Under the pieces are notes generated by a model. It made no database searches. It saw nothing but the letters and a program-made list of their open reading frames with translations, and was not told the DNA's origin. From NCBI GenBank assembly GCA_963565915.1, contig OY751492.1, positions 3,720,001 through 3,784,000 on the forward strand: a DNA stretch of 64,000 bases, read 5' to 3'. Of the stretch, positions 11,937-23,200 are shown one piece after another. The position numbers and the translations under genes were made by a program. Position 1 is the stretch's first letter. Each line of letters begins with the position of its first letter. The stretch is from Entoloma clypeatum. Lineage: Eukaryota; Basidiomycota; Agaricomycetes; Agaricales; Entolomataceae.

Positions 11937-13602
11937 CTGGTTTTGGTAATGCCAAGACTGGTGCCAATGTGATCACCTGTATGAGACCTTCAAATGCCTT
12001 TTGTTCCGTTGGTCCCCAAGTAAACGTAGTGCCGCCTGTGAGCGGGGTAAGTGGTTTCGCAATGTTTGAGTATCCTTCAATGAAGCACTGATAGAAGTTA
12101 GCAAACCCAAGGAACTTCTGGACTTCCTTTTTTGATGTGGGTGCTCGCCAGTTTCGGATCGTGTCCACCTTCTCGGTTTCCATCTCGACACGTCCTTCAC
12201 CAACGACATATCCCAATATGGGGCATTTCGTTACTTCCCAGAAACACTTCTTCTCCTTCAGGAACAAGTCATTGTCCGATAGGATCTGCAGAATTTCTTC
12301 GGTGTTTCGCGCGAGTTCTTCCTTGGTTTTACCAATAACCACAATGTCATCCATGTAGATCATGCAGATGCGTCGGCGGATCTGGTCCCGGAATAGACTA
12401 GCCATCATCTGAGAGAACATTCCCGGGGAGTTGCAAAGGCCGAAAAACATGACCAATGGTTCAAACAATCCTCGACTGGTGAGGAAGGCAGCCTTCCATT
12501 CATCGCCTTCTTTAATCCGGACATTGTTGTAACCCCACATGATGTCCATTTTATTGAAGTAGACTGCATCTTTCAGCACATCCAAGAGATCAGAGATGCA
12601 CGGGAGTGGGAACTTGTCTTTGACCGTAAATTTGTTGACCATGCGGTAATCTTGTACCAATCGTTTGGAACCATCCTTCTTATTGATGAAGAAGCAAGGG
12701 GAAGCATAAGGGGATTTGGATGGGCGGATCTTTCCAGTTGCTAGACCCTCGTCAATGAAAGCGTCCAATTCCTCTTGTTCCTTTTGTGTCATGGGATATG
12801 TATTTCCCCCTACTTCCTTTGGTGTGTCCGGTGTAAGTTCAATACCATGGTCCCATTCCCTTTCCTTCGGGATCTTATCAAAGTTCTCCTTCTCAAAGAG
12901 GTGAGTAAACCGATCAACATATGAGGGTCGTTTGGTTGTGGGAGGTGGTGTGGGAGTGACCGCTTCCAATATAGGGTCTCCAGGCTTCCATTTCTGATCC
13001 GACTTCTTGGGTGCATCTTTGTCGCGCACCTCAACCATGCGAACCCAGTGTTTGCGACCATCAAGGTTAACCCTGAATTCTGAATGTTTGGTTCGGCATG
13101 TCGTTGGGCACCGGTTGAACGTTACAGCGCCGGTTGTCCAATTGATTGTAGGATTGTGGTGTACCAACCAGTCATGTCCCAAGAGCATGTCTGTTCTCCC
13201 AATGTCCAGTACCATTGCTTCCATGGTTTCCTGATGTGTTCCCAGATCCAGCTTGACTTCGGCAAGTTGGTTCGCTTTCTGTTGTCAATTTGGTGATCCA
13301 TCCACATTTAGAATTGCTATGGGCGGTATTCCTCGCGTGGGGAGGTTCTGTTCGCGTACTATTCTGGGATGGATGCATGTGCGTTCACATCCGCTATCAA
13401 CCTCAGGTCAAATGACCTTTGGTCCTCGTCGTGTTTTGAGCTGAGCTAACAGCCTGATCTCTCGCTGTTTCGGAGGTTTGTCTCCCTTCACAATCTTAGT
13501 CGACACAGCGGCTCACTTGGCAGGGATGACATAGGTTCTATTGTCTGCAGTCATACAAGGCAAGCAAGTCCATTTAATAGATAAGGGTCGCGACTTAGCG
13601 TC
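11764..13602 (-). pseudogene. GyA-1 pol: protease, reverse transcriptase, RNase H start (broken)
   Basis: The main open piece (11764-13224) covers the end of the protease-like region (LGHDWLVHHNPTINW), a complete reverse transcriptase with YMDD and LGFANFYQ, and the first part of RNase H (TDASGYAIGAVLSQ), ending by frameshift near 11770. The protease start, between 13225 and 13602, is interrupted; one stop, TGA at 13513-13515 (minus strand), lies where GyA-2 has a CGA Arg codon. gag and pol are in different frames, as in GyA-2. Confidence 0.9.
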
Positions 13603-13604
13603 GT

Positions 13605-14486
13605 TTAATTGGACCCTTCGGAAAAATCCTTCTCGTCGGCTTCTAAGATTGTGGTTTCATCATTCTTGGCATCTTCCTCAGACACCTTCTTAACCCTTCC
13701 GGAGTTCTTCTTCGGCTTGCGGCAGTTGCACGCAATATGGCCTTCTTGGTTGCAGTTGAAACACTTGCGACCATCTTTCTTCTTTGGAGTGCTGCAGTCT
13801 TGAGTGCTGCAGTCTTTAGCAAGGTGACCGAAGCGTTGACAGTTGTAGCAATGGGCCACTCCTGCTTTGTCGATCTCCATGGCCTTGCCCTGACCACCAT
13901 AAGTGGTACCTGATCCGGAGCGCATGTCGCCGCCACCTCGGATGACCAGTGCATGTCCCTCCATCTGTCGTCCCTTGTTTCGGATCTCCTTTGCGTACTT
14001 GGAGTACGTCTTATCCTCGCTTGCCACTTGTTCAGATATTCTGCGGTTAACGTTCTTTTCTAGGATGTATTTCCCAGTCTCTTTGCCAAGGTTTGACAGC
14101 TTCAAGAGCTCTTCGAATTCGTCTAAGAATTCGTCGACGGTACGTTTCTCTTGTTTCAGAACTTCGAGTCTTGCTTTGGCAGCGACTGATTTGTTGGCGA
14201 TAGAGAATCGTGTGGCGATATCATCGGAGAATCCTAGCCAGGTGATGTTCTCGTTGTCAACGGCAAGAGCGTCTAACTTGTTACTGGCCCAGTGCCTGCC
14301 GGACCCTTCCATCATGCGAGATAGTACCGCAAGAATCTTCTGATCGTCTGTTAGGCTCTTTTGGAACCTGATGTATAGTTTGGTGGCTTTCCACCACTTG
14401 TCAAAGGTGTGTCTGTCCTTGAACATCCCAGGATCCTTGATGATCTTGGATGTATCCATTGTTTGTACTGCCAGAGCTTCTGCCAT
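13605..14486 (-). CDS. GyA-1 Gag
   Basis: A 293-residue ORF with ATG at 14486, the ATG also kept in GyA-2. Residues 1-190 form the capsid-like part (KIIKDPGMFKDRHTF, WWKATKLYIRFQ), followed by two zinc knuckles of CX2CX4HX4C form (CYNCQRFGHLAKDC and CFNCNQEGHIACNC) and an acidic tail. A short duplicated insert (CSTQ/CSTP) lies between the knuckles relative to GyA-2. This is the only intact major ORF of this copy. Gag would package the element RNA in particles. The frame is also open upstream of the ATG. Confidence 0.88.
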   Translation of the reverse strand: MAEALAVQTMDTSKIIKDPGMFKDRHTFDKWWKATKLYIRFQKSLTDDQKILAVLSRMMEGSGRHWASNKLDALAVDNENITWLGFSDDIATRFSIANKSVAAKARLEVLKQEKRTVDEFLDEFEELLKLSNLGKETGKYILEKNVNRRISEQVASEDKTYSKYAKEIRNKGRQMEGHALVIRGGGDMRSGSGTTYGGQGKAMEIDKAGVAHCYNCQRFGHLAKDCSTQDCSTPKKKDGRKCFNCNQEGHIACNCRKPKKNSGRVKKVSEEDAKNDETTILEADEKDFSEGSN

Positions 14487-15277
14487 GTCTAGAGTCTGCG
14501 GAGAAGGAGAGGGGTTGGATTGTTGGGATGAAGATGGGGTTTGGGATACAGGTAAGGGTTGAAAATGAGTCCCTGTTCTAGGCGTCTGTTCGATATCTGA
14601 CTGCGCGGAGTCAAAAGCAAATTCGTCAGGGGACTCGTCAGCGGAATCGGTGGCAAAACGTTCGGGGTATTTCCTCTGTAGATCTCTAAGGAATCTCTGT
14701 TCCTGCGCGTCTGTTGGTTGTGAGAAGGGGTCAAGTCTCTCGTTTCGTGCCCAACGACCGTACTCGGTCTGTTGTAAAGTGGTTGTAAAGTGGGTGTAGA
14801 TCTGTTGCTTCGAGTACGACGTGATGATGCGGTTCTGGGACGTCTCGATGTGAGCGTCCTAATCAATCTTCTGATAACGGTTGTCTGGACACCGATAAAC
14901 TCTCTGATCTCTGTGATCCGACCTGTCTGAGGTCCTTCTTGAACGCAAAAGCTTTCGAGTTAGTTCTGTCGGGCGTTGTAACGCGTGATCTGGTGTTGTC
15001 GAGCAAGATGGATGCTCTCTGCTATCTCGCCATGGGGGCGATGCTCGTCGTTGTCTAGTTCTTCGTCAAGCACCTGCTGTAGGATGCGACGGATCTCCGA
15101 TTCGATGTACTGCTGGATGAGTGTAAAATCGATACTGTCTCGAGGACTTAGCTCCTCCTGTCGGGCTTCTGGTGAGGCGAATGGGTTACTGGTGAAGTCT
15201 TCAAAGAAGCGCGACGTCTTGACTCATCTGGTAGTTGCTCTCTTCGCTCTGGGCGAACCTAACGAGATTTAGCAACT

Positions 15278-15679
15278 TGTTATGCTTAACAAACCGTTCC
15301 AAGGTTCGGGCAGAGTATGCAGGAAGTAGAAAGGCAAAGAGCAATGTGATTGCTAAATCTAAGGAATCTACTACAGTACAGGAGGTTTATATAGGTACTG
15401 ACTATAGGCGGTAGCGGATGAGTCAGTACTGCGGAAGGCAGTGCGCATGAGTAAGGCGACTGCGGAAGGCTATGTACAATAAGTAAGCTGACTGCGGAAA
15501 GCGAGTCAGCGCGGGAGCGAAGTATACTAAAGGGGCTGACGAAGTAAAGGTAGTGAGTCAGACTGGGAATCGAAGGTTGCGAAAGTAGACATTAGACATA
15601 GTAAGCTCGTAAGAGGGTGCCGAGCCGGGCCGATAAGTAAAAGTGATGATGTTGTCCGCATACCGTAGAGTCCGTAACA
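15278..15679 (-). repeat. 5' LTR of GyA-1 with adjacent self-priming site
   Basis: A 402-bp LTR (TGTTAC...TAACA on the minus strand). The minus-strand word agatttagcaa in the LTR (15350-15360) is complementary to ttgctaaatct two bases inside the element (15265-15275). The first lies about 35 bases after the TATA box, where transcription should begin, matching Tf1-type self-priming. Confidence 0.85.
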
Positions 15680-16432
15680 CCTACATGTCTTACACAGGGG
15701 CAGCAAAAGCTTATGCACTATATCAATTAAGTATTAGAGCATTTTGTGTCACTGACTATGTATCTATTTTGTGAAATTTCGCCACGGATCTTATGATATA
15801 GCGATGCAGAGCTCTGCACCAAATAATAGTAAACAATGCGCAGAATGCATCGCGTGGGTGCGCGCGGCACCTTCCTCATGGTCTAATATGGGTTTTAAGT
15901 CATAGAACTCATAAATACATATATATTGACCTTCTGAAACACCTTGAATAATTTTAAGATGTCTAGACAAGATAGAAATAATCAAATGTGCATATTTCAG
16001 TAAAAGTGTTATATCTCCATGATTAATCCACCAAATTTTAAAAACAAATGTGCTGTGAGATCCCCTGAATGGGGAGAATCCAAAGCTGTAGTAAAATTTT
16101 CTGGTCAAATTTTTGACCTATTTTGCTTATATTCACCTTATTAAGTCCTTGAATTTTATTTGCATGGTCTGAATAGCTTTACATACAATGTTGCAATAGT
16201 ATATATTTACTACATGTAGTTTAAAGGGGTTGTGGAAAGGAGAAAGTGAGGAAATGATGTTTTTTGTGTTTGAGGTAACTCATGATGCACTGTTTATCAC
16301 GATTTACAATGTGATTTGATACATCAATTTGCTGCCCAGACTCTCTACCATACATGGCTCATGTATCTAACTGTATATATACTTCTTATAGGTTTATAAA
16401 CATCCCTAAATCAGTTAATAAGTATATTTGAG
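15680..16432 (-). repeat. interior of the hAT-like repeat
   Basis: No gene. On the minus strand this matches about 46340-47290 over most of its length (shared words include aaaagtgttatatctcc and acaaatgtgctgtgagatc). Both stretches adjoin the minisatellite, so they are the central part of one repeat family. Confidence 0.65.
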
Positions 16433-16599
16433 GCCTGTGATGCCACGGTTTGGGCATTGAGGCCGCGAGTTTCAGCGACACACTTGCTCGGCATTGGCTG
16501 CTGAGCAACTCGGCAATCGCCGAAAGTTGAACCATAAGTCGACGGCCAGCGAAACGTTCCCACAGTTCTTTTTATCCCCCACCTCCACTCCATATGGCC

Positions 16600-17090
16600 A
16601 CCACCTCCGCCCAACGCCCACCACTCATGGCTAATGACCACCACTTGTGGCCAACGGCCCGCTATTGCCCCCTCTAGCACCCAACGGCCTACTTTCATGG
16701 AGTTCATGCCCAATGCCTCCACCCACGCCCAACGGCCCCTCCTGTGCCCAACGGCCTCCACTCGCGCCCCACGGCCTCGACTCACCCCCAATGCCGCTCT
16801 GCTCACGCCCAACGGCCTCCGTTCACCCCCAATGCCTCCACCCACGCCCAACGGCGTCGACTCACACCCAACAGCCCCTCCTGTGCCCAACAGCCTCCAC
16901 TCACGCCCAACGGCCTCCACTCATGCCCCACAGCCTCCACCCATGCCCAACGGCATCCACCCACGCCCAACGCCCCCTATCGCGCCCAACAGCCTCCACT
17001 CACGCCCAAAGCCGCCAAATCACGCCCAACAGCGCCGACTCATGCCCAACATGTCGAACAGCCTCTGTTCATGCCCAACGGCTACCACTC
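16600..17090 (-). repeat. minisatellite, ggccgttgggcg units (inverted)
   Basis: The same unit as 8111-8730 but in opposite orientation, forming the second arm of the 7898-17313 element. Its open frames rich in Pro/Ser/Thr are repeat artefacts. Confidence 0.8.
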
Positions 17091-17321
17091 CCATACATAT
17101 ATATATATAGCCACGATGTATAATTAATCGACCCACTAAACCGGTTCTGACCGGTCCAGACTGGTTCGGTCCACCGTCCATGGGTCTGATGGACCGGTCC
17201 TGAGTGGTCCGGTCCGGTTTTTTGCCCTTTTGTCATATATGAAGACCGGTCTCGGTCTCGGTCTATGCCCCTCAGAGGCAAAAAACCGAACCGAACCGAA
17301 CCCTCAAACACTACTCCCTCC

Positions 17322-17760
17322 TCTCCCTCCTCCTCTGTCCCTCCCTCCTCCCTCCATTCACACGAGGGCACCGTATAGGTAAGCACCACGCCATTGGCAT
17401 CACGTCAGACTACTGACGAAACACACGAGAACGGCGCGAGACGCGGGAGAACCAGCGGGAGATGCGGAAGAAATGGCGGGAGGCGCGGGAGAAACGGCGG
17501 GAGACGCGGACATGCGAGAAACGGTGGGAGACACAAGAACGGTGCGGCACGCGTGAGGAACGACAGGGGACATGCGAGAACGGCGGCAGACACAAGCAAC
17601 GGCACGGCATGCACGAGAAACAACATGGGGCACACGAAAAACGGCGGGACGTGCGCTGGCAGACGCAAGAATGGCGGAAGACGCGAGGGATGTATTGAGG
17701 GACACGTCAGTGGCGAGAGGGCGAGGGACGAGAGTTACGACGCGCCGCGAGGGAGAAACC
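17322..17760. repeat. right arm of minisatellite fold-back, copy 2
   Basis: Inverted partner of 6960-7697, beginning with a pyrimidine-rich tract, then ggtaagcaccacgccattgg, cgtcagactactgac and gaacggcgg-type units. It resembles the right arm of copy 1 (3720-4190), including the outer gtcgtagcactt stretch near 17782. Confidence 0.6.
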
Positions 17761-18102
17761 TTTTCTTGCACAATTTTCATGTCGTAGCACTTGGACTCAG
17801 TCAAAGTTTTAAAAATCCATTGTTTCGTGAATTGCTGTATGATGTTTTGTCCCCCAGCTCCATACATGCAAAGTACATAGCAAGGTTGGACCAGATACCA
17901 TCTACAGGTTCCTACTATTACTACACAACTACTGTACTACCTCACTCCAACTCTACTGTACACTATGGCCCTACATACTACTACAGCACTACAGTGCTAC
18001 AGCACTACCGTCCTCTACAGATCACTCCAACCCTACAGGGCCCTACAGGTTTGGGTGTGTTTGCTACCATTTACTACAGCCGAAAATCAGGGTTTGCTGA
18101 TA

Positions 18103-18476
18103 TACTCATATTTGGGGCCCTTATTCTGAATGTATGGGATGTGCTCCCTACCATGATGGGAATAGTCTGTGGGTTGTCCAGATCAGTCTCACAGTATGTT
18201 CTGGAGGCTGCAAGGAATTTTTGGTGAAGTCATTTGAGGAAATAACCAACATCTATTCACTCTAATTAGAGGTGCATGTCCACCATACATCATGATGTCC
18301 CTCTAATCAGAGGAATCCCGGGCAAAAGGCTCATGCCAATCAAGTCTATAGGGTCTAAATATCATATCTAAACACTTTCTGATACAATCTAGTCTTTGTT
18401 GCAAACAGTAAAATTCAAACAAATTTCACCTTTGTTTTTGTTGACTTTGATTGTCTGTTAGCTGTGATGTTGCCTC
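18103..18476. other. no gene seen
   Basis: Unique-looking AT-rich sequence between the fold-back repeat and the Copia element. It ends with gcctc (18472-18476), the Copia target duplication. It contains a short inverted motif (tctaattagagg/cctctaatcagagg). Confidence 0.5.
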
Positions 18477-18785
18477 TGTTGAAACTTTTCCCATCACGTA
18501 GATTAGATTAGATTAGATTACATCACGTGACCTTTACATATCTTCATTACATACTTGTTTGGTTGGTACAAACAGTAGTACGGTATATAAGACCAGGAAA
18601 CTGTCAATACCAACAAGTTGTCTCTTGACTCTTAACCAGCTCCATCGCTCTTACCAGCCTCAACCGCTCTCACCAGCCTCACCCCTCCAAACCATGTAAG
18701 TGGCTAGAACGGTTACGTAGAGTACTTCCACTGTAGCTGTGTTGCTCAGTACATCTGTGGCTAGCGCCCAGGTGGAACTTCAACA
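18477..18785 (+). repeat. 5' LTR of the Copia element
   Basis: Begins TGTTGAAAC and ends TTCAACA, so the last bases are the inverse of the first. It contains a short gatta tandem, a TATA box (acggtatataagacc) and an atgtaagtgg stretch that could act as a splice donor. Confidence 0.93.
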
Positions 18786-18800
18786 GGTTATGGGCCCCGG
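18786..18800 (+). other. primer-binding site for a half tRNA-Met initiator
   Basis: ggttatgggccccgg directly follows the LTR. Its complement reads ...GGGCCCATAACC, the anticodon arm (CAU loop) of initiator tRNA-Met. This is the half-tRNA priming known from Drosophila copia, in place of the usual tRNA 3' end. Confidence 0.75.
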
Positions 18801-19148
18801 ATAGCAGAGGGACTTGGGAAACGCTGGCAACAGCGAGTACCTGCCCACTCTACCCTGGTTGGCAAAGAACCGATCGAAAGATCTAGGTTCTGAGTCTTAC
18901 TTCTTCACAAATGAACCTGGGAACGTCATTACGACAAGTACCTGTCATGAGACGTCCCTAAGGGGATTGACCTAGTACACTCCATGTGGAAACGTTGATC
19001 GCACCTTATACGTTTCTGACATATAAAGGGTTTTCCCGTGACCACTATTCCTAAAGGGAATATGTCATAAGGAATCATTTAATTGTTTTCTTGAATCATA
19101 TTCATAACACATCACTGATTGGGAAAACTCCTTTTAGATTCATTAAAA

Positions 19149-19994
19149 ATGTCTACCTCCCGCTCTGCTCTTGACACCATCGTCCCCTTTGATGGCATCG
19201 ACTACCAAAGCTGGGCCGAGAAAATGAAGTCCTACCTTCTCCACCAAGGAGTCTGGCGCATTGTTTCTGGCGACATCACACGCCCTGACATCGCCGATTT
19301 CACCACCACGGTCTCCACCCCTGGAGCCACTGCTGCTGCTTCCCCTGTGCTGGCTACCACGGTCGACCAGCCCGGCTTCCGCAAGGAAGAAAAAGCCTGG
19401 ATCAGGGACGACGACGTAGCTCTCGGGGCCATACGCCTGAAGGTCTCTGAGGCGATCAGACGCCACATCAAAGACAGCACCTCGGCGCTTGACGCATGGG
19501 GAACGCTGAAAGATGCCTACTCCAAGGTATCCCCAGCTGTCATCTTCGGCGACTTCAAGGCCGCCGCCACCTACAAACTGTCTGGACGCGACCCCGTGCC
19601 CGAAATCGAACGCCTGGGGTCCCTTTTCGCCCGGCTCGCCGATTCGAGCTTTGTCGTCCCCGATCTGATGCAGGCAATGATCCTGGCCAATGCAATTCCC
19701 GACGCCTGGTCTTCACTCTCCACCGCCCTTTTCCAGGTCTACGACGCTGACGATTTCACCTACAAAGCCATCGCCGAGAGCATCATCTCTGAATACCGGC
19801 GCAAGTACTCGATCGGGTCTACTCGTACGTCCAATGAGCAGGCCAAGAAAATTTCCGGGACAAAGCGAAAGGGGCAGGACCCCAAATGGGAAAAGCAGCA
19901 AAAGCCGAGTACCTCGCAGAATGACGCTGACGAGCAGCCTAACTCGACCGACCCGAGTACCGCTTCTGAAAAGAAGAAGGGAAAAGGACGCTGA
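19149..19994 (+). CDS. Copia Gag-like protein
   Basis: A 281-residue ORF from the ATG at 19149 (MSTSRSALDTIVPFDG) to TGA at 19992. The N-terminal half (YQSWAEKMKSYLL; WIRDDDVALGAIRL; DAWGTLKDAYS) matches the fold of Copia gag proteins (UBN2/DUF4219-like). The C-terminus is Lys-rich (GTKRKGQDPKWEKQ). No zinc knuckle is visible, which is unusual for gag. The frame continues beyond the TGA, so this may be the first part of a longer polyprotein. Confidence 0.85.
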   Translation: MSTSRSALDTIVPFDGIDYQSWAEKMKSYLLHQGVWRIVSGDITRPDIADFTTTVSTPGATAAASPVLATTVDQPGFRKEEKAWIRDDDVALGAIRLKVSEAIRRHIKDSTSALDAWGTLKDAYSKVSPAVIFGDFKAAATYKLSGRDPVPEIERLGSLFARLADSSFVVPDLMQAMILANAIPDAWSSLSTALFQVYDADDFTYKAIAESIISEYRRKYSIGSTRTSNEQAKKISGTKRKGQDPKWEKQQKPSTSQNDADEQPNSTDPSTASEKKKGKGR

Positions 19995-20291
19995 CGCAAT
20001 CAGAAGAAAAGCGCCAACACTGCGGACAACGCGTCCGACCAGGTGGAAGAGACGGTTGAGTTCGTTGCTCCCGCCATCCACTTCCCTCCTCTTCCGGCAC
20101 CATCCTTCACCACCGTCACTGGCCGTGGGAAAACATTAAGTACCACCCAGCCCGATTCCGCGAGAATGCAGTCGCTCCTGCAGCGAATGAACCCGCCTCC
20201 ATCCCAGTACACCGGGCTTCCTTCGGGCAAGCCGTCTGCGTGGAAAAAGAATGACCACGTCAGGAAACTCGCGCAGAACATTGGCGCCTGA
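19995..20291 (+). CDS. linker segment between the two in-frame TGA codons
   Basis: Ninety-eight codons in the same frame as gag and pol, bounded by TGA at 19992 and TGA at 20289. It includes VEETVEFVAPAIHFPPLP and ends HVRKLAQNIGA. Both stops are followed by C, a leaky context. Each could also be a mutated CGA Arg codon. No domain is recognised; it probably belongs to the C-terminal part of Gag. Translation on its own would start at an internal codon. Confidence 0.5.
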   Translation, partial: RNQKKSANTADNASDQVEETVEFVAPAIHFPPLPAPSFTTVTGRGKTLSTTQPDSARMQSLLQRMNPPPSQYTGLPSGKPSAWKKNDHVRKLAQNIGA

Positions 20292-23200
20292 CCCTCTGGG
20301 TCAAATCTTCGTATCCTGGATACCATCATCCCGGATGTTGACGAAAGGCCATCCAAGCAGCGTCGAGTCACTCCGCCGCTGGATCAAACCCTCAGCCGCA
20401 TGGACATTGACCAACAGAGCAAGCGTATGGGGCCGGACCAATTCGAAGATGGGCTTATTGAACTTGACGGTTCGTCATCTTCCTCTCCTGAATCTGACCA
20501 ATTAAGGAAAGCTAATAACACCTCCTTACAGACGTGTAAAATATTAGCTAGTACTAGTGCAGAATGTATGGATCATATTGACAACGATCTATATAAAAAA
20601 TATACAAAGCACTTTGCGTCATGCACACACTGTAAGGAGAAAGAACGCGCACAATGGATCTTAGACTCCGGTGCCTCGTTACACTTTACCCATGAGTTCA
20701 AGGACTTCGCGTACTACAGGCCTCTCAAGGCTAAGCGATTTGTCCAAACAGCTGAAAAGGGAAAGAAACTGGAAATTCTCGGAGTTGGGGCCGTTCCAGT
20801 ACGGCATACCCTAAATGGGGAAGTAAAAACTCATCTTCTCCGACCTGTATTCTACATTCCGGACATGGACACACGCCTATTATCCCTAGGCGTCTTTCTC
20901 AATCACGGTTACAAAGTAGATGGAATGCGTGGGGAAATCAACATCTCCAAAGGACAGAACAAAATACAGTTCTCGCCTCACATTCTTGGACAAACCATTT
21001 ATTGGTTAGACACTGAAATACGCCAAGACCAAATCCACGCGATCTCTAGCGAAATCACTGTTGAAACCTGGCACAAACGCCTTGGCCACCCAAATGACCA
21101 GGCGCTCAATAAAATTCCCACCAGTACCAAAGGAGTACCCAAAACGTTAGTACGTGAGAAATCACAGGAAAGCTGCACGGGGTGTCTAAAAGGGAAAATG
21201 CTGAATCAGTCTTACCCTAACTCGATGACAAGGGCTGTCAAACCCTTTGATTTGATCCATTCGGACTTGAAGCAGATATCCACGGCATCGTACCACAAGT
21301 ACAAATATTTCCTTACCTTTTTGGATGATTTTTCTTCCCATGTCTGGGTCGTCTTGCTTAGGAAAAAGTCAGGCGCCATCACGGCGCTGAAACAATTCCT
21401 TGCGATGATCCAGAATCAATTCGCCGCCACCCCTAAAAAATGGCGGGTTGATGGAGGTGGAGAATTCGATGAATACAAGGATGTACTTGCCGATCATGGA
21501 ATTCTGATCGACGTCACACTCCCATATCAGCATCAGCAGAATGGTAGAGCAGAACGGATAAATCGAACTCTGTGGGAAAAATCTCAGGCATTGCGTTTCG
21601 ACGCATGTCTACCGCCGATGTGGTGGGAATTCTGTTTGGAACATGCAGCATTTCTATACAACAGAACCCCCATGCGGCGTCTTGAATGGAAAACCCCTTA
21701 TTTCAGGGTGACCAATGAGATCCCCGACATGTCCAGCGTCAGAGTCTTTGGATGCCAAGCATATGTATATATCCCAAAGGAGAAACGTAGGAACTCTCTG
21801 GAATCAAGATCCCGATTGATGATTTATCTCGGATCAAAACCAGGGGTCAAAGGATACCGCTTCATGGATCCTGAGACCAACACAATTTTCATGGGCGGGA
21901 AAGCTATCTTTGATGAAAGCAAGTACCCTAGATGCCACATTGATCCTTTGCCAGAAAACCACCCAGAAATGGAAAACCCAGAGCCGGCTGATGAGTTTGA
22001 GGATCTCATCCCCGGCAGCAATGACGACGATAGTCACAACGAAATACCTCATGACATAGTTCCTATTGAACAGGATCAACCTGAATCAGACAACGAACTG
22101 CCTGCCAGTGAGCCTGATGATGAACCACGAGTACCCACTCCGGAACCCGAGCAAGTACCAGATCGACCGATCAGGGAACGACGAGTTCGGAAGATGCCAG
22201 GAAGCATCTATGGGGAAGACACTCCAGCGTCTGATCTTGAAAAATTAGATCGAAGACGGAGATTGGGCGGTCAAACAGCATGGATGAATGACCTCCTGAT
22301 GGAGGCGATATCAGCCCAAGTTGGCATCGTTGAAATGTCCCATAAAGACATACACCCTCTTCCAAATAAAGAAGACTGGTATGCGGCTGAACGTAAAGAG
22401 CTAGACATGCTCAAACGCCGCGGGGTGATCACGGAGCTAGTACCCCTGCCTGCAGGAAGGAAAGCTCTAAGGAACAAATGGGTTTATAACGAAAAATCCG
22501 ACGGGCGTCTGAAAGCGCGCCTTGTCGCAAAAGGCTTCTCGCAGGTGGAAGGGATCGACTTTGATCAGATCTTCTCACCAGTCGTAAGATATGAAACCGT
22601 CCAACTAATACTGGCATTGACAGCCCTTGAAGGGTGGTTCATGACACTATTGGACGTCTCATCAGCCTTCCTCTATGGAACGCTCCGAGAAGTTATTTAC
22701 ATGCGACAGCCTGAGGGCTACATAGTAAAAGGGAAAGAACACCTCGTGTACCAACTATTCAAAGCCCTATATGGACTTAAGCAGGCCGCATTAGCCTGGT
22801 GGAGGGAACTTGATTCCTCCATGAAAAAGCTCGGCTTTGTCCGGCTTCACTCTGATGCGGGAGTGTTCATTCACAAAAGTACCAAAGGGGAAATTGTAAT
22901 TGCTGTCATATATGTCGACGACTCTGCTTTTCTCAGCACAAACCGAGAATACACGCTAGAGAAGAAAAAGGCCTTCATGACCACATGGGAATGTAGGGAC
23001 CTAGGGCACCTTGTGCCTGATGGGGAACCGAAAGAATTTCTCTCTATCCAAATAAGGCAACGTGGGAAACGTATCTTCATTGATCAAGTACCTTACCTTG
23101 AGAAAATACTCGAACGAATGGGGATGAGCGAATCTAACGCCACCCATACCCCACTTCCTACGGGCTACAAACCCATGATGTCCGAAGATGAACCCAATGC

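Larger units (their letters stand above)
8886..15679 (-). mobile_element. gypsy retrotransposon GyA-1 (defective)
   Basis: A Ty3/gypsy chromodomain element on the minus strand, flanked by the 5-bp duplication cctac (8881-8885 and 15680-15684). The order is 5' LTR (15278-15679), gag, protease, reverse transcriptase, RNase H, integrase with chromodomain, an extra ORF, and a rearranged 3' end. It is the same family as GyA-2 (51573-58152). pol is broken by stops and frameshifts and the integrase catalytic Glu is Lys, so the copy should be inactive. Confidence 0.93.
7898..17313. mobile_element. hAT-like element with inverted minisatellite arms, carrying GyA-1
   Basis: It starts tagtgttcag and ends caaacacta and is flanked by an 8-bp direct repeat, ctccctcc (7890-7897 and 17314-17321). 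That repeat is low in complexity, so it is weaker proof than for the MITEs. Both ends have accggtct/ccgaacc-rich sub-terminal sequence, then a minisatellite of ccgttgggcg units that runs in opposite directions at the two ends. GyA-1 sits in the interior. No transposase is visible. Confidence 0.55.
6655..18102. repeat. composite fold-back repeat, copy 2, with nested insertions
   Basis: The left end (catcagcaaat, from 6655) is matched in inverse at the right end (gtttgctgata, to 18102). Sub-terminal tracts rich in CTGTAGTG/ctacag words occur at 6680-6850 and, inverted, at 17890-18060. Going inward come a minisatellite fold-back pair, a hAT-like element and gypsy GyA-1, so the locus records successive insertions from outside in. 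Confidence 0.5.

Noticed and set aside
14985..15272. Plus-strand 95-codon Ser-rich open frame and its twin at 51948-52208 (minus)
   Set aside because: Both are antisense shadows of the GyA leader frame; conserved only because the element itself is duplicated.
16634..17127. Three overlapping open frames of 127-158 codons reading as Pro/Thr/Ala/Ser repeats
   Set aside because: Shadow of the ggccgttgggcg minisatellite; the same pattern appears at every array, including 8100-8468 and 32837-33433.
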